The notes: generated by a model not told the origin, from the letters alone. 64,000 nt of DNA from Acidovorax sp. KKS102 (GCF_000302535.1 NC_018708.1:1240001-1304000); one strand, 5' to 3'; positions 10,478 to 19,686 are shown, counted from the stretch's first letter. Translations and numbers: made by a program.

Positions 10478-12658
10478 CTACTGCGACGCCTGCGGGCCTT
10501 TCGGCGAAGGCGCCAAGGTCGAAGCTGAGAGCGCCGCGCGCAGTTCGGACGCGCTCAATATTTCGGAAAGAACTCGCGCAGGAGCGTTGCTGGTGTAGAG
10601 CACGTACAAAGGTACGCCACTGCGCCCGAGTTTCCCCAGTGCGGCGGTAATCGCCGGGTCGCGCAGCGTCCAGTCGGCACGCAACAGGGCAACGTCCCTG
10701 GCTGCGAAGTCCGCCAGCACCACCGGGTTCTGCAACACCGTCTTTTTGTTGTACTGGCATGTGACGCACCATGCCGCGGTGAAGTCGACAAACACTGGAC
10801 GGCCGCTCGCAAGCAATTGCTCCACCAGGCCCGGCGCCCAAGCCTGCCAAGTACCATCGTTCACCGCCACAGTCTTCTGCGACTGCACTGTGCCAATCTG
10901 GCCTGCGAGCAGCCAGGCGGATCCAGCCGCACACGCGACTGCAATCAGACTGACGATCACGCGCGTGCGGCCCGTCAAGCCCAGGCTCCATGCCAGCATG
11001 CTGGTGGCAACCAAGACCACCAGCAAGGCGCTGACCGCATCGATGCCGCTTTGCTGCCCTAACACCCACAACAGCCACACCACCGCTGCGAACATCGGGT
11101 AGGCCATCAGTTTGCGAAAGGTCACCATCCACTCATCTGGACGCGGTAGCAGCCGCGCAAAGGCCGGGACCCAGCTCGCGACCAGGTACGGCAGCGCCAT
11201 GCCGGCGCCCAGCGCCGCGAAGATCAAGAGGGCTCGGACGGCGGGGAGCCCTACCGCGAACCCCAGCGCGGCCCCCATGAAAGGTGCCGTGCAGGGCGAC
11301 GCCACCACCACCCCAAGAACGCCGGACAGAAAGGAGTTCAACACCGGATGGCTGCTCTGTAGGGAAGCCAAGCGGGTGGGGATGAGCTGGCGGACCTCGA
11401 ACACGCCCGTCAGGTTCAGGCCGATCAGCGTGAACAACACGGCCAGCGCGGCGACCACTCCAGGCATCTGCAACTGGAACCCCCAACCGAGCTGCTGCCC
11501 GGCGCCGCGCAGCGCGACGACGAGCAGTCCCAGCGCCGCGAACGACGCGACCACCCCGGCGGAGTACGCCGCCCCGTCGAGGCGCCGTGCCCGCTGGTCG
11601 CTGGCATGCTGGGCGAAGCCGACCACCTTGATCGCCAGCACCGGGAAGACGCAAGGCATCAGGTTCAGGATCAGCCCGCCGAGCAAAGCGCCCAGCAAGG
11701 CAGCCGTGAACGTCAACCCGGCGCCCGATTCCGCCGCCGCCGCAGTCACATTCTTGCGAAGCGCTTCTTGTAGGGCCGGTGACACAGCGACCGGCGCGGC
11801 AGTCGCAGGCCATGAGCCTTGCACGCGTGCGTCAATGCTCCATCCTTCATTGCCCTGTGTCAGCACAATCGGCATCACATCGGGACTCTGACTTCGCTGG
11901 GGCGAGAGCGGGACCTGCGCGGTCCAGACCTGGCCGTCCCATGCTTGGCTCCAATGCGCGGAAGTCTCGATGACCTCCGTTGTTTCCGGAAAAAACTCCA
12001 CCGGCTTGCCGCGAAGGCTCGCAGGCAGCCCGCTGACTCGAAGCCGCAAGGCATTCCCATCGATCGTGGCAGTTGCCTGACCCATGAGCGGCTTCGGCTG
12101 TGCCGCGAAGCTTGCCTGGAAGACGCCGCCGTGCAAAGCCGTAGCGCTCTTGGCGGAAACCGCAAGCGAGAATTCGCCCTCCTCGGGAATGCATAACTCG
12201 CGGCACACCAGCCATTGCGCCTTGAGTTTGACCTCCAGCGTCCCGCCGAGGGCCGAAGGCTTGAATTCCGGCGTGATGGTCAGAGGTACCGGTAGCAGCA
12301 CCGTGTTCTCATAGCCGAAGTTGATTAGCGTGCCGATCGAATACTTGCCGGGCGTCGGCCATGCGATCTCTCCCGCCAGCACTCCGGCGGGCAGCTTCCA
12401 TTCGAGCTTGGTGGGGAGCCCGGAGTCACCGGAATTTTTCCAATACGAGTGCCACTTCGGCTGATGCGCGAGCTGCAGGCCCACCCAGACCGGCTTACCC
12501 GGCTCCAAGCCCTCGGGCGCATGGGCCAGAAGTTCCGCGCGCGTCCGCTCGGTCACGACCACGCTCTTGCCGCCGAGCTGCGCCGATGCCGCGCCGCCCC
12601 ACAACAGAAACAGCAGCATGAGAAGGCGGGCGGCGACGGAAGTAGATGGCGTGAACAT
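10478..12658 (-). CDS. DsbD/ScsB-family protein-disulfide reductase
   Basis: About 726 residues. A signal peptide (MLLFLLWGGAASA) is followed by a large periplasmic region with a Cys pair (LVCRELC, near 160), a central membrane domain of about eight helices with the conserved cysteines in LMPCVFPVLAIKVVGF and ASPCTAPFMG, and a C-terminal thioredoxin domain with AAWCVTCQYNKK. This is the layout that carries electrons from cytoplasmic thioredoxin to periplasmic thiols; the sequence is closer to ScsB (copper-tolerance type) than classical DsbD. No clear ribosome site separates the ATG at 12658 from an upstream in-frame ATG at 12673. It lies next to metal transporter genes, so keeping periplasmic thiols reduced under copper or mercury stress is the likely job. 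Confidence 0.87.
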   Translation of the reverse strand: MFTPSTSVAARLLMLLFLLWGGAASAQLGGKSVVVTERTRAELLAHAPEGLEPGKPVWVGLQLAHQPKWHSYWKNSGDSGLPTKLEWKLPAGVLAGEIAWPTPGKYSIGTLINFGYENTVLLPVPLTITPEFKPSALGGTLEVKLKAQWLVCRELCIPEEGEFSLAVSAKSATALHGGVFQASFAAQPKPLMGQATATIDGNALRLRVSGLPASLRGKPVEFFPETTEVIETSAHWSQAWDGQVWTAQVPLSPQRSQSPDVMPIVLTQGNEGWSIDARVQGSWPATAAPVAVSPALQEALRKNVTAAAAESGAGLTFTAALLGALLGGLILNLMPCVFPVLAIKVVGFAQHASDQRARRLDGAAYSAGVVASFAALGLLVVALRGAGQQLGWGFQLQMPGVVAALAVLFTLIGLNLTGVFEVRQLIPTRLASLQSSHPVLNSFLSGVLGVVVASPCTAPFMGAALGFAVGLPAVRALLIFAALGAGMALPYLVASWVPAFARLLPRPDEWMVTFRKLMAYPMFAAVVWLLWVLGQQSGIDAVSALLVVLVATSMLAWSLGLTGRTRVIVSLIAVACAAGSAWLLAGQIGTVQSQKTVAVNDGTWQAWAPGLVEQLLASGRPVFVDFTAAWCVTCQYNKKTVLQNPVVLADFAARDVALLRADWTLRDPAITAALGKLGRSGVPLYVLYTSNAPARVLSEILSASELRAALSASTLAPSPKGPQASQ

Positions 12659-12775
12659 GGAACGGCAATGCATTTGCGGCGCGCGCGATGCACGCCATCG
12701 GACGCGACTATAGGTGCATTCCGTGGGCGGATTGCCAGCAGCCTCGACCTGTCGGGGGGCTCTAATCAGGCTCGC

Positions 12776-12806
12776 TTGACTCTACCGTAACTAGAGGGTT
12801 TCCAAT
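12776..12806 (+). promoter_or_regulatory. PbrR/CadR-type promoter before the sterol desaturase gene
   Basis: -35 TTGACT (12776-12781), 19-bp spacer, and a weak -10 TCCAAT (12801-12806). The spacer contains CTA-CCGTAA-CTAGAGGG with the CTCTA..TAGAG dyad, nearly the known pbrA operator. It shares -35, dyad and -10 with the cadA promoter at 15336-15366, so both probably answer to the MerR-family regulator encoded at 14918-15316. Confidence 0.82.
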
Positions 12807-12832
12807 CCCAACCAGATTTCGCGAGGAATAAG

Positions 12833-14068
12833 ATGAGTACAAAAAAATCCCCCTTCCTGGGAGCTGTCATCCGGTATGGCAGCTACCCGCTGGTCCTTGG
12901 CGCAACCGCCGTGGTGCTCTTCGGTGGGCTCGCGGCCGGCTGGCCTTATTTCCCCACGGTGCCGCTCACGGTGGCCGCCGCACTCGCTTCTGTCGCCCTG
13001 TTGGAGCGGCGACTGCCCTTTCATGAGGCCTGGGCCCGCGACCACCGGGACAGCATCTGCGACGCGATCCACGCAGTGGTCAACCTCGTCGTACTCCTCA
13101 CCGTCCACGGCGTTATTGCTGCCCTGGCGCCCCTGTGGTCGGCCGGGACATTGTGGCCAGATCAGTGGCCGCTTTGGGCGCAGGCCCTCGCAGTTGGCGC
13201 GGTCCTCGATCTCAGCCTCTACAGCGTCCATTGGCTAAGTCATCGCGTGGCCTGGCTCTGGCGGTTCCACGCGATCCACCACAGCTCGGAACGTCTTTAC
13301 TGGCTCAACGGAGAGCGCCGGCACCCTTTGCATGCCGGAATGATGGCCGCGCCCGGCTTGCTTGCCGTGGTGCTGATGGGAGCGCCAGCATTGGCCGTCG
13401 GAGCATGGCTCGGCCTGCTGGCCGTGCACTTGGCCTTCCAGCACTCCAACATGGACTACCGGGTCGGGCCGCTGCGCTTTGTGATCGGCGCCGCTGAAGT
13501 CCACCGTTGGCATCACAAGCGCGAGTACGAGGACGCCCAGGTCAACTACGGCGAGTTCTGGATGCTCTGGGACCACCTGTTCGGTACCTTTCGACTGCCC
13601 AAGCACAATCTGGGCGCCACTGAAGTGGGTCTGAAGGAGACTAACTTTCCGATGGACTACGGCCCGCAGCTGGGCTACCCCTTCCGCAGCCCGCCAGCGT
13701 CGACGGACGCTTTAGCCGGCGACTACGGGCTCGCCCGTGCCGCGTTCCTGCGCGAGACGGGACTAGCTGCTTCTCGCGAGGTCACCGGCGATTTGCGCGG
13801 AGCATGGCGTGCGCAAGAGCTCGGCCATATCGTGTCTCAGTGCTACTTGGGCCTGCACCTGCGTAGTCACGCATCGATGCTCGGTCTGGCCTGGAGGACT
13901 CGCGACTATTCGGAGATCTTGGCCCAAGTCGTCCGTCTCGCGCTGGCTCCCGTGGGCCATGCGCTTGGCCGCACCCCGCCGCAGAACGTCGGCACCGGGC
14001 GCTTTGGCGTGATGGAGCACGGCACGTGGCCGTCGGAGCTGGACCCCGTTACTTTTCAGCGCCGATAA
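12833..14068 (+). CDS. Sterol desaturase/fatty acid hydroxylase family membrane protein
   Basis: A 411-residue integral membrane protein with the di-iron histidine clusters of the family: HWLSHR (near residue 133), HAIHHSSE (near 146) and EVHRWHHKR (near 223), plus four or more hydrophobic helices before them. The C-terminal 130 residues after the third cluster are extra compared with typical family members (about 270-300) and have no recognised domain. It would oxidise a lipid or other hydrophobic substrate at the membrane; substrate unknown. The gene follows a PbrR/CadR-type promoter and is 12 bp upstream of nadE, so it is likely metal-induced, which is unusual for this family. Confidence 0.85.
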   Translation: MSTKKSPFLGAVIRYGSYPLVLGATAVVLFGGLAAGWPYFPTVPLTVAAALASVALLERRLPFHEAWARDHRDSICDAIHAVVNLVVLLTVHGVIAALAPLWSAGTLWPDQWPLWAQALAVGAVLDLSLYSVHWLSHRVAWLWRFHAIHHSSERLYWLNGERRHPLHAGMMAAPGLLAVVLMGAPALAVGAWLGLLAVHLAFQHSNMDYRVGPLRFVIGAAEVHRWHHKREYEDAQVNYGEFWMLWDHLFGTFRLPKHNLGATEVGLKETNFPMDYGPQLGYPFRSPPASTDALAGDYGLARAAFLRETGLAASREVTGDLRGAWRAQELGHIVSQCYLGLHLRSHASMLGLAWRTRDYSEILAQVVRLALAPVGHALGRTPPQNVGTGRFGVMEHGTWPSELDPVTFQRR

Positions 14069-14080
14069 CATCTCCTCTTC

Positions 14081-14914
14081 ATGACGACAGAACAGAGCCG
14101 CATTGCCGCCGAGCTGGGTGTCGACCCGCACTTCGATGCATCAACGGAGGTAGCTAGGCGCACGAAGTTCCTCGTAGAGTACGCGCGAGCCGCGACGGCG
14201 GGATCGCTTGTGCTTAGGATCAGCGGCGGAGTGGATTCGAGCGTCGCCGGACGCCTCTGCCAACTCGCGGCAGAGCAGCTGCGCTCCTCGGGGATGCCCA
14301 TCCGCTTCATCGCGATGCGGCTGCCGTATGGGGTGCAGGCCGACCAGGCTGACGCGCGGCGGGCGTTATCCTTCATCGATCCGGACGAGACACTGGAAGT
14401 AGACATAAAGCCGGCCGCCGACGCGATGCTCGCGCAGTTGCAAGCAGGCGGACTCAAGTTCAACGACCACTGGCAGGAAGACTTCGTGCTCGGCAACATC
14501 AAGGCGCGCCAGCGCATGATCGCGCAGTACGCAACCGCAGGCACAACGGGCGGGCTGGTGGTCGGGACGGACCATGCCGCCAAGGCGGTGATGGGTTTCT
14601 TCACCAAGTTCGGCGACGGCGCGTTCGATCTGAGTCCGCTGGGCGGCCTCACCAAGCGGCGCGTTCGCGCCCTCGCTTTGGCGCTGGGGGGCGACGAGCA
14701 GCTGGCGCACAAGGTCCCCACGGCCGATCTGGAAACCATGCGACCATTGCGCCCCGATGAGGCCGCGCTGGGTGTCAGCTACGACGCGATCGACGACTTC
14801 CTGGAAGGTAAGGAGGTGGACGTGCCAAGCGCCGAGGTGATCGTGCAGACGTACCGCCGCACGGCCCACAAGCGGGCGCTGCCTGTCGTCCCCGCTCCCC
14901 AGCGCGCCGCTTGA
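14081..14914 (+). CDS. nadE: Ammonia-dependent NAD+ synthetase
   Basis: A 277-residue cytosolic enzyme that amidates nicotinic acid adenine dinucleotide to NAD+ using ATP and ammonia. The PP-loop SGGVDSSVAG (near residue 48) and the downstream NIKARQRMIAQYA, VVGTDHAAKAVMGFFTKFGDG and LTKRRVRALA segments are typical, and length equals E. coli NadE (275). It starts 12 bp after the sterol desaturase stop, so the two are probably one transcript from the metal-type promoter at 12776. A housekeeping copy presumably exists elsewhere. Its stop is 3 bp from the stop of the convergent MerR-family gene. Confidence 0.9.
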   Translation: MTTEQSRIAAELGVDPHFDASTEVARRTKFLVEYARAATAGSLVLRISGGVDSSVAGRLCQLAAEQLRSSGMPIRFIAMRLPYGVQADQADARRALSFIDPDETLEVDIKPAADAMLAQLQAGGLKFNDHWQEDFVLGNIKARQRMIAQYATAGTTGGLVVGTDHAAKAVMGFFTKFGDGAFDLSPLGGLTKRRVRALALALGGDEQLAHKVPTADLETMRPLRPDEAALGVSYDAIDDFLEGKEVDVPSAEVIVQTYRRTAHKRALPVVPAPQRAA

Positions 14915-14917
14915 GCT

Positions 14918-15316
14918 TCAGGCGGGCTCACTCAAGCTGTTCAGAATACCGCATTCGCGCGCGGTGCGGGCGGAGTCGCACAAGCGCCGCAAATCGATCA
15001 ACTCGCGCTCCAGCTCGCGCAATTCCTTGATCTTGACCCGCACTTGAGCGATATGGGAATCGACCAGGGAGTTCACCTCGCCGCAGTCCAGCTCAGGCCG
15101 ATCCCGGAAGCTCAGCAGTTGCCGAATCTCAACCAGGGTCATGTCCTTGGCCCGGCAGCGCCGGATGAACAGCAGGCGCTGCAGGTGGGCATCGTCGTAC
15201 AGCCTGAAATTTCCCTCGCTGCGCGCGGGATCGAGAAGCAATCCCTCGGACTCGTAAAAGCGCACAGTCTGCACCAGGCAGTCCGCCCTTTTGGCCAGTT
15301 CGCCGATCCGCAGCAT
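14918..15316 (-). CDS. PbrR/CadR-type MerR-family regulator (Pb/Cd/Zn)
   Basis: A 132-residue regulator: N-terminal HTH (IGELAKRADCLVQTVRFYES), long dimerisation helix, and cysteines in ELDCGEVNSLVD (near 78), LRRLCDSAR (near 114) and ARECGIL (near 122), as in CadR/PbrR proteins that bind Cd(II) or Pb(II). The ATG at 15316 is preferred because GGAGAA lies upstream; the longer frame from 15331 has no ribosome site. It is divergent from the CadA ATPase with a typical operator between. It is the obvious regulator for the cadA operon and probably of the sterol desaturase-nadE pair. Confidence 0.9.
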   Translation of the reverse strand: MLRIGELAKRADCLVQTVRFYESEGLLLDPARSEGNFRLYDDAHLQRLLFIRRCRAKDMTLVEIRQLLSFRDRPELDCGEVNSLVDSHIAQVRVKIKELRELERELIDLRRLCDSARTARECGILNSLSEPA

Positions 15317-15335
15317 GATTCTTCTCCGCAAAAGC

Positions 15336-15366
15336 TTGACTCTATATCAACTAGAGGTTGTCCAAT
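15336..15366 (+). promoter_or_regulatory. PbrR/CadR-type promoter of the cadA operon
   Basis: -35 TTGACT (15336-15341), exactly 19 bp of spacer containing the CTCTA..TAGAG dyad, and -10 TCCAAT (15361-15366). This lies in the divergent gap between the MerR-family regulator and cadA and is almost the same as the site at 12776-12806. Confidence 0.87.
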
Positions 15367-15411
15367 GATGGCATGCGGGGAAAGCCCCTGCCAACGAAGA
15401 GTGAGCAATCT

Positions 15412-18336
15412 ATGAACAAAGACCCGTCCAACTCGTGCGGCTGCACCGGCGGCAACAACGGCCAAGAGGCCAGCTGTGCCAAGGAGCAGGCCGGCAGCGA
15501 GAACACGGTTTTCCATGTGAGCAACATGGATTGCCGCAACGAAGAAGCACTGGTGCGGCGGACGCTGGAGGGCATGCCCGGCGTCGAGCGGCTGGACTTC
15601 GATCTTTCGCAGCGCAAGCTCACCGTTTCGCACAGCGTGGTAACGGCCGATGCCCTGGCGCAGGCGCTGAACGCGGTGGGTATGAAGGCGCTGGCCGTCC
15701 GGGATGCCCCGGTGCTGACCACCTACCGCATCGAGAACATGGACTGCCCGAGCGAGGAGAAACTCATTCGCTCGTACCTCGGCGCGGTCGAGGGAGTCCA
15801 GGACCTGGACTTTGATCTGGCCGAGCGCACCCTGTCAGTGAAGCACCTTGCCGAGGCGCGCGCGCAGATGGAGCAGGTGCTGGCCTCGATCGGCATGCGT
15901 GCCAAGGAGCAGACCGCAACCCCCGGGAGCCCGGTGGCAACTGCGGCACTGGTCGAATCCCCGGCGGCCCAACCCCCGCAGCCCCAGTCGCCCGCCCCGG
16001 TCTCCGCGATGCCGGCCGGAGAGCGCGTGACGTACCGGATCGAGAACATGGATTGCCCAACGGAGGAAGCGCTGATCCGCAACCGCCTGGGCAAGGAGCC
16101 AGGCGTCACTGCCTTGGACTTCAACCTGATGCAACGGGTGCTGGGCGTCCAGCACACCCTCCCTTCGACGACACCGATCGAGAAGGCGCTCGTTTCCATC
16201 GGCATGCGGGCCGAGCGGCAGGACCTGCAAACGGTCACCACACTGCTGCGCATTGCAAAAATGGATTGCCCGACCGAGGAAAGCCTGATCCGCGGCAAGC
16301 TTCAAGGCATGCCCGGCGTGCAGGGACTGGACTTCAACCTGATGCAGCGCACGCTCACCGTCCGGCACGCGCCCGACGCGCTCAAGCCGGCGGTCGAAGC
16401 CATCGAGTCGCTGGGCATGGAAACCGAGATGCAGAAAACCGATGAGCCGCGCGATCCGCAGGCGCCCGCGCAAAAGACCAACTGGTGGCCAATGGCGGTT
16501 TCCGGCATCGCAGCCGTGCTCGCCGAAGGCGTGTACTGGGTCAACGACGGCAACCACTGGGCTGTCATCGTGCTGGCCCTTGTCTCGATTTTCACCGGTG
16601 GCCTAAGCACCTACAAGAAGGGTTGGATAGCCCTTAAAAACCGCAACTTGAACATGAACGCGCTGATGTCCATCGCGGTCACAGGTGGTATGGCAATCGG
16701 CCACTGGCCCGAAGCGGCCATGGTCATGTTCCTCTTTGCGCTGGCCGAGGTGATCGAGGCGAAGTCGCTGGACCGCGCCCGCAATGCGATACGCGGGCTA
16801 ATGGACCTGGCACCAGAGACCGCGACTATGCGGCAGACCGACGGCTCGTGGAAGGAATTGCCGGCCAAGGAAATCGCCAAGGGCTCGGTGGTCCGGGTGC
16901 GTCCGGGCGAGCGCATTGCACTGGACGGCCTTATCACCGCAGGCAGTTCGGCTATCAACCAGGCCCCCATCACTGGCGAGAGCCTTCCCGTTGAGAAGGC
17001 GGAAGGCGACCAGGTTTTCGCGGGCACCATCAACGAGACCGGCTCCTTTGAGTACAAGGTGACCGCTGGCGCAAGCGACTCGACGCTCGCGCGCATCATC
17101 CATGCGGTGGAGTCCGCGCAGGGAAGCCGCGCGCCCACGCAGCGCTTCGTCGATCAGTTCGCGCGGGTCTATACCCCGGCTGTATTCGTGGTGGCTGTGC
17201 TGGTCGCGGTCGTTCCGCCGCTTGCGTTCGGTGGCGCCTGGTTCGACTGGATCTACAAGGCGCTGGTGTTGCTGGTGATCGCGTGCCCCTGCGCCTTGGT
17301 CATCTCCACGCCCGTCACTATCGTCAGCGGCCTGGCCGCAGCCGCCAGGCGCGGCATCCTGATCAAGGGCGGCGTGTACCTGGAGGGAGGGCGCAAGCTC
17401 AAGTCTCTGGCCCTGGACAAGACCGGCACGCTCACCCACGGCAAGCCCGAGCAGACCGACTTCCTGCCCCTGGTCGGCGATGGGAAGGAAGTGGCCGCAT
17501 GGGCTGCGAGCCTCGCTGCCCGCTCGGACCATCCGGTATCCGAAGCCATTGCCCGCAGGGCGAACCGGGACGGCGTCTTGCTGCACGAAGTCGACGACTT
17601 TGCGGCATTGCCCGGGCGCGGCGTGCGGGGCCGCATTGCCGGTCGGATGCTGCAGATGGGCAATCACCGGCTCGCGAAAGAGCTCGGCCTCAGCGAAGTC
17701 GCGTTGCAATCGCAGCTGGAAGCCCTTGAGCGCCAAGGCAAGACGGCCATCCTGCTGATGAACGAAACCACAGTGCTCGGCATCTTTGCCGTCGCCGACA
17801 CGGTGAAAGAAACCAGCCGTGAAGCCGTGGCCGACCTGCAGGCGCTGGGCGTGCGCACGCTGATGCTCACAGGGGACAACCAGCACACGGCCGACGCCAT
17901 CGCGGCCCAGGTTGGGATCTCCGAAGCCCGTGGCGACCAGCTGCCCGAAGAAAAACTCAAAACCATCGAGAGTCTCATCGGCGGTGAGGGCCAGGTCGGC
18001 ATGGTGGGCGATGGTATCAACGACTCGCCGGCCCTTGCGCGTTCCGATATTGGTTTCGCTATGGGCGCGGCTGGCACCGACACCGCTATCGAGACGGCCG
18101 ACGTCGCGCTGATGGACGACGACCTGCGCAAGATTCCGACGTTCATCCGCTTGTCGCGCATGACCGCCTCGATCCTGACGCAGAACATCGTGTTGGCGTT
18201 GGGGATCAAGGCGGTTTTCCTCGCACTTACGTTCACTGGGCATGCCACCATGTGGATGGCAGTGTTCGCAGACATGGGGGCCAGCATGCTCGTCGTCTTC
18301 AATGGCTTGCGCCTGCTCAAGCTCAAGACGGCCTGA
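15412..18336 (+). CDS. cadA: Cd/Zn/Pb-translocating P1B-type ATPase with four N-terminal HMA domains
   Basis: A 974-residue inner-membrane efflux ATPase. The N-terminus is Cys-bearing (CGCTGG) and is followed by four ferredoxin-like HMA domains, each with a DCxxEE motif (NMDCRNEE near 39, NMDCPSEE near 110, NMDCPTEE near 213, KMDCPTEE near 284); an Ala/Pro/Gln-rich linker separates domains 2 and 3. The ATPase core has TGES, CPC (near 625), DKTGT (near 668), SDHPVSEA and GDGINDSPAL, and the P1B-2 signature for Zn/Cd/Pb. Relatives normally have one or two HMA domains. The ATG at 15412 is chosen because the upstream in-frame extension has no HMA-related sequence and overlaps the promoter. Confidence 0.94.
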   Translation: MNKDPSNSCGCTGGNNGQEASCAKEQAGSENTVFHVSNMDCRNEEALVRRTLEGMPGVERLDFDLSQRKLTVSHSVVTADALAQALNAVGMKALAVRDAPVLTTYRIENMDCPSEEKLIRSYLGAVEGVQDLDFDLAERTLSVKHLAEARAQMEQVLASIGMRAKEQTATPGSPVATAALVESPAAQPPQPQSPAPVSAMPAGERVTYRIENMDCPTEEALIRNRLGKEPGVTALDFNLMQRVLGVQHTLPSTTPIEKALVSIGMRAERQDLQTVTTLLRIAKMDCPTEESLIRGKLQGMPGVQGLDFNLMQRTLTVRHAPDALKPAVEAIESLGMETEMQKTDEPRDPQAPAQKTNWWPMAVSGIAAVLAEGVYWVNDGNHWAVIVLALVSIFTGGLSTYKKGWIALKNRNLNMNALMSIAVTGGMAIGHWPEAAMVMFLFALAEVIEAKSLDRARNAIRGLMDLAPETATMRQTDGSWKELPAKEIAKGSVVRVRPGERIALDGLITAGSSAINQAPITGESLPVEKAEGDQVFAGTINETGSFEYKVTAGASDSTLARIIHAVESAQGSRAPTQRFVDQFARVYTPAVFVVAVLVAVVPPLAFGGAWFDWIYKALVLLVIACPCALVISTPVTIVSGLAAAARRGILIKGGVYLEGGRKLKSLALDKTGTLTHGKPEQTDFLPLVGDGKEVAAWAASLAARSDHPVSEAIARRANRDGVLLHEVDDFAALPGRGVRGRIAGRMLQMGNHRLAKELGLSEVALQSQLEALERQGKTAILLMNETTVLGIFAVADTVKETSREAVADLQALGVRTLMLTGDNQHTADAIAAQVGISEARGDQLPEEKLKTIESLIGGEGQVGMVGDGINDSPALARSDIGFAMGAAGTDTAIETADVALMDDDLRKIPTFIRLSRMTASILTQNIVLALGIKAVFLALTFTGHATMWMAVFADMGASMLVVFNGLRLLKLKTA

Positions 18337-18341
18337 CCGAC

Positions 18342-18965
18342 ATGCAAGCGCCGCACACCGCGACGCAGTGGACGAGACACTGGCTCTATGACTGGGGCGG
18401 CGCCAACGTGGACCTCTTCCTGGTCATCCAGCGCGCGCTGCCTGACGGCTGGATCTGGCTGCCCGAAACCCTAAGCGCGTTTGGCAGCTACTGGGGAGCG
18501 CCCGCCGTCGTGGTTCTGATGCTGGTTTGGCGGCGAAGGCAGGTCCGTGAACGGTCAACTCCGCTCGACGTACAGTTGTGCAGATTCGTGATTGGGTTGG
18601 TGTTTGCTTTCGCCGGCACAGCTGTTTTAAAGGCGATGTTCGCGCTGCCGCGTCCGTTCGTGGTCCTGGGAGATGCTGTCTACCGGGTCCACGCTGCGCC
18701 TGACAGCCGCTACACCATGCCCAGCGGCCACTCGGTCTATGTAGGGGTCCTGGCGGCAGCGCTTTGGCCAGCACTGGGCCGGGCGGGCAGGGTTGGCTTG
18801 CTGGTGTTCGCAGCCGCAGTAGGCTGGTCGCGCATCGTCTTGGGCGCGCATTTTCCGATGGACGTGATTACCGGCCTAGCACTGGGTGGGACATGCGTTG
18901 CGGCTGCGGGCGCATGGGTTCAACGCATCGCGCGAGGTGTGCCGATGGCAGGGCCGAGGTGGTGA
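18342..18965 (+). CDS. PAP2-family membrane phosphatase (PbrB-like)
   Basis: A 207-residue protein with about five hydrophobic helices and the three PAP2 acid-phosphatase motifs: KAMFALPRP, PSGHSVY and SRIVLGAHFPMD, all catalytic residues present. It likely hydrolyses undecaprenyl pyrophosphate or a similar lipid phosphate in the periplasm. It starts 5 bp after cadA. In the known pbr system the PbrB phosphatase releases phosphate that precipitates exported Pb(II); this gene is its likely equivalent. Cupriavidus has PbrB fused to the signal peptidase PbrC, whereas here the two are separate genes. Confidence 0.85.
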   Translation: MQAPHTATQWTRHWLYDWGGANVDLFLVIQRALPDGWIWLPETLSAFGSYWGAPAVVVLMLVWRRRQVRERSTPLDVQLCRFVIGLVFAFAGTAVLKAMFALPRPFVVLGDAVYRVHAAPDSRYTMPSGHSVYVGVLAAALWPALGRAGRVGLLVFAAAVGWSRIVLGAHFPMDVITGLALGGTCVAAAGAWVQRIARGVPMAGPRW

Positions 18966-19122
18966 ATGTCGCTTTCAGGTCGTGCTGCGCAAATGCGGGC
19001 GGCCTGGACGGTTCGGACTTAACCTCCTTTTGGCTCTACCCGCGCCAGCAAAGAAACCATCAATTTCCTTTTCTCTTCCTGTCGACGCCGAGCGCGAAGT
19101 CTGCAAATCCGAGCGAAATCAT

Positions 19123-19620
19123 ATGAATCAGCCATCCGAACGAACGCAATGGTACGCACTCGCGGTCATTGTGTTTCTAGCCGATCAGTCAGCCAAGAGT
19201 TACATCGATGCGACTACCCCCTTGGGATGGTCGCATGAGGTCACGTCATTTTTTAACTTGGTCCATGTGCTCAATCCTGGTGCGGCGTTCAGCTTCCTCG
19301 CCGGCGCTGGTGGCTGGCAGCGATGGTTCTTCCTTGCGATTGCCCTCGCGGTCTCAGCCTGGCTGGTGCTGCAGCTGTACAGCCCATTGCGGAAACTGGA
19401 AGGCCTTTCATATAGCCTCATCCTGGGCGGTGCATTGGGCAACGCATTTGACCGGGCCGTGCGCGGTCAGGTCATTGACTACCTCGACTTTCACCTGCGC
19501 GGATGGCACTGGCCTGCCTTCAACATAGCCGACATGGTCATTGTTGGGGGAGCGATCACACTGGTGCTTGCGTCGCTTATGAGCGGGGACAGTCCTATCG
19601 CAGCGAAAGAGCCACGGTGA
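19123..19620 (+). CDS. lspA: Lipoprotein signal peptidase II (PbrC/LspA)
   Basis: A 165-residue inner-membrane aspartyl protease that cleaves prolipoprotein signal peptides. Four hydrophobic helices and the family motifs are visible: FLADQSAKSYI, NPGAAFSFLA, GGALGNAFDRAVRGQVIDY with one catalytic Asp, and FNIADM with the other. The ATG at 19123 is preferred over the long upstream extension, which is a shadow of the PAP2 gene. In pbr operons an LspA homologue (PbrC) accompanies the Pb ATPase. The next gene encodes a lipoprotein, a possible dedicated substrate. Confidence 0.9.
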   Translation: MNQPSERTQWYALAVIVFLADQSAKSYIDATTPLGWSHEVTSFFNLVHVLNPGAAFSFLAGAGGWQRWFFLAIALAVSAWLVLQLYSPLRKLEGLSYSLILGGALGNAFDRAVRGQVIDYLDFHLRGWHWPAFNIADMVIVGGAITLVLASLMSGDSPIAAKEPR

Positions 19621-19686
19621 ACCAGAGCGTCTTGGGAGTTCCAATCTGGTATGCCTTCGATCCCGTCCACCAAAACAGGTGCATAG

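Noticed and set aside
16798..18243. Minus-strand open frame of 481 residues opposite cadA
   Set aside because: Shadow of cadA caused by high GC; composition is rich in Arg, Gln and His without domains.
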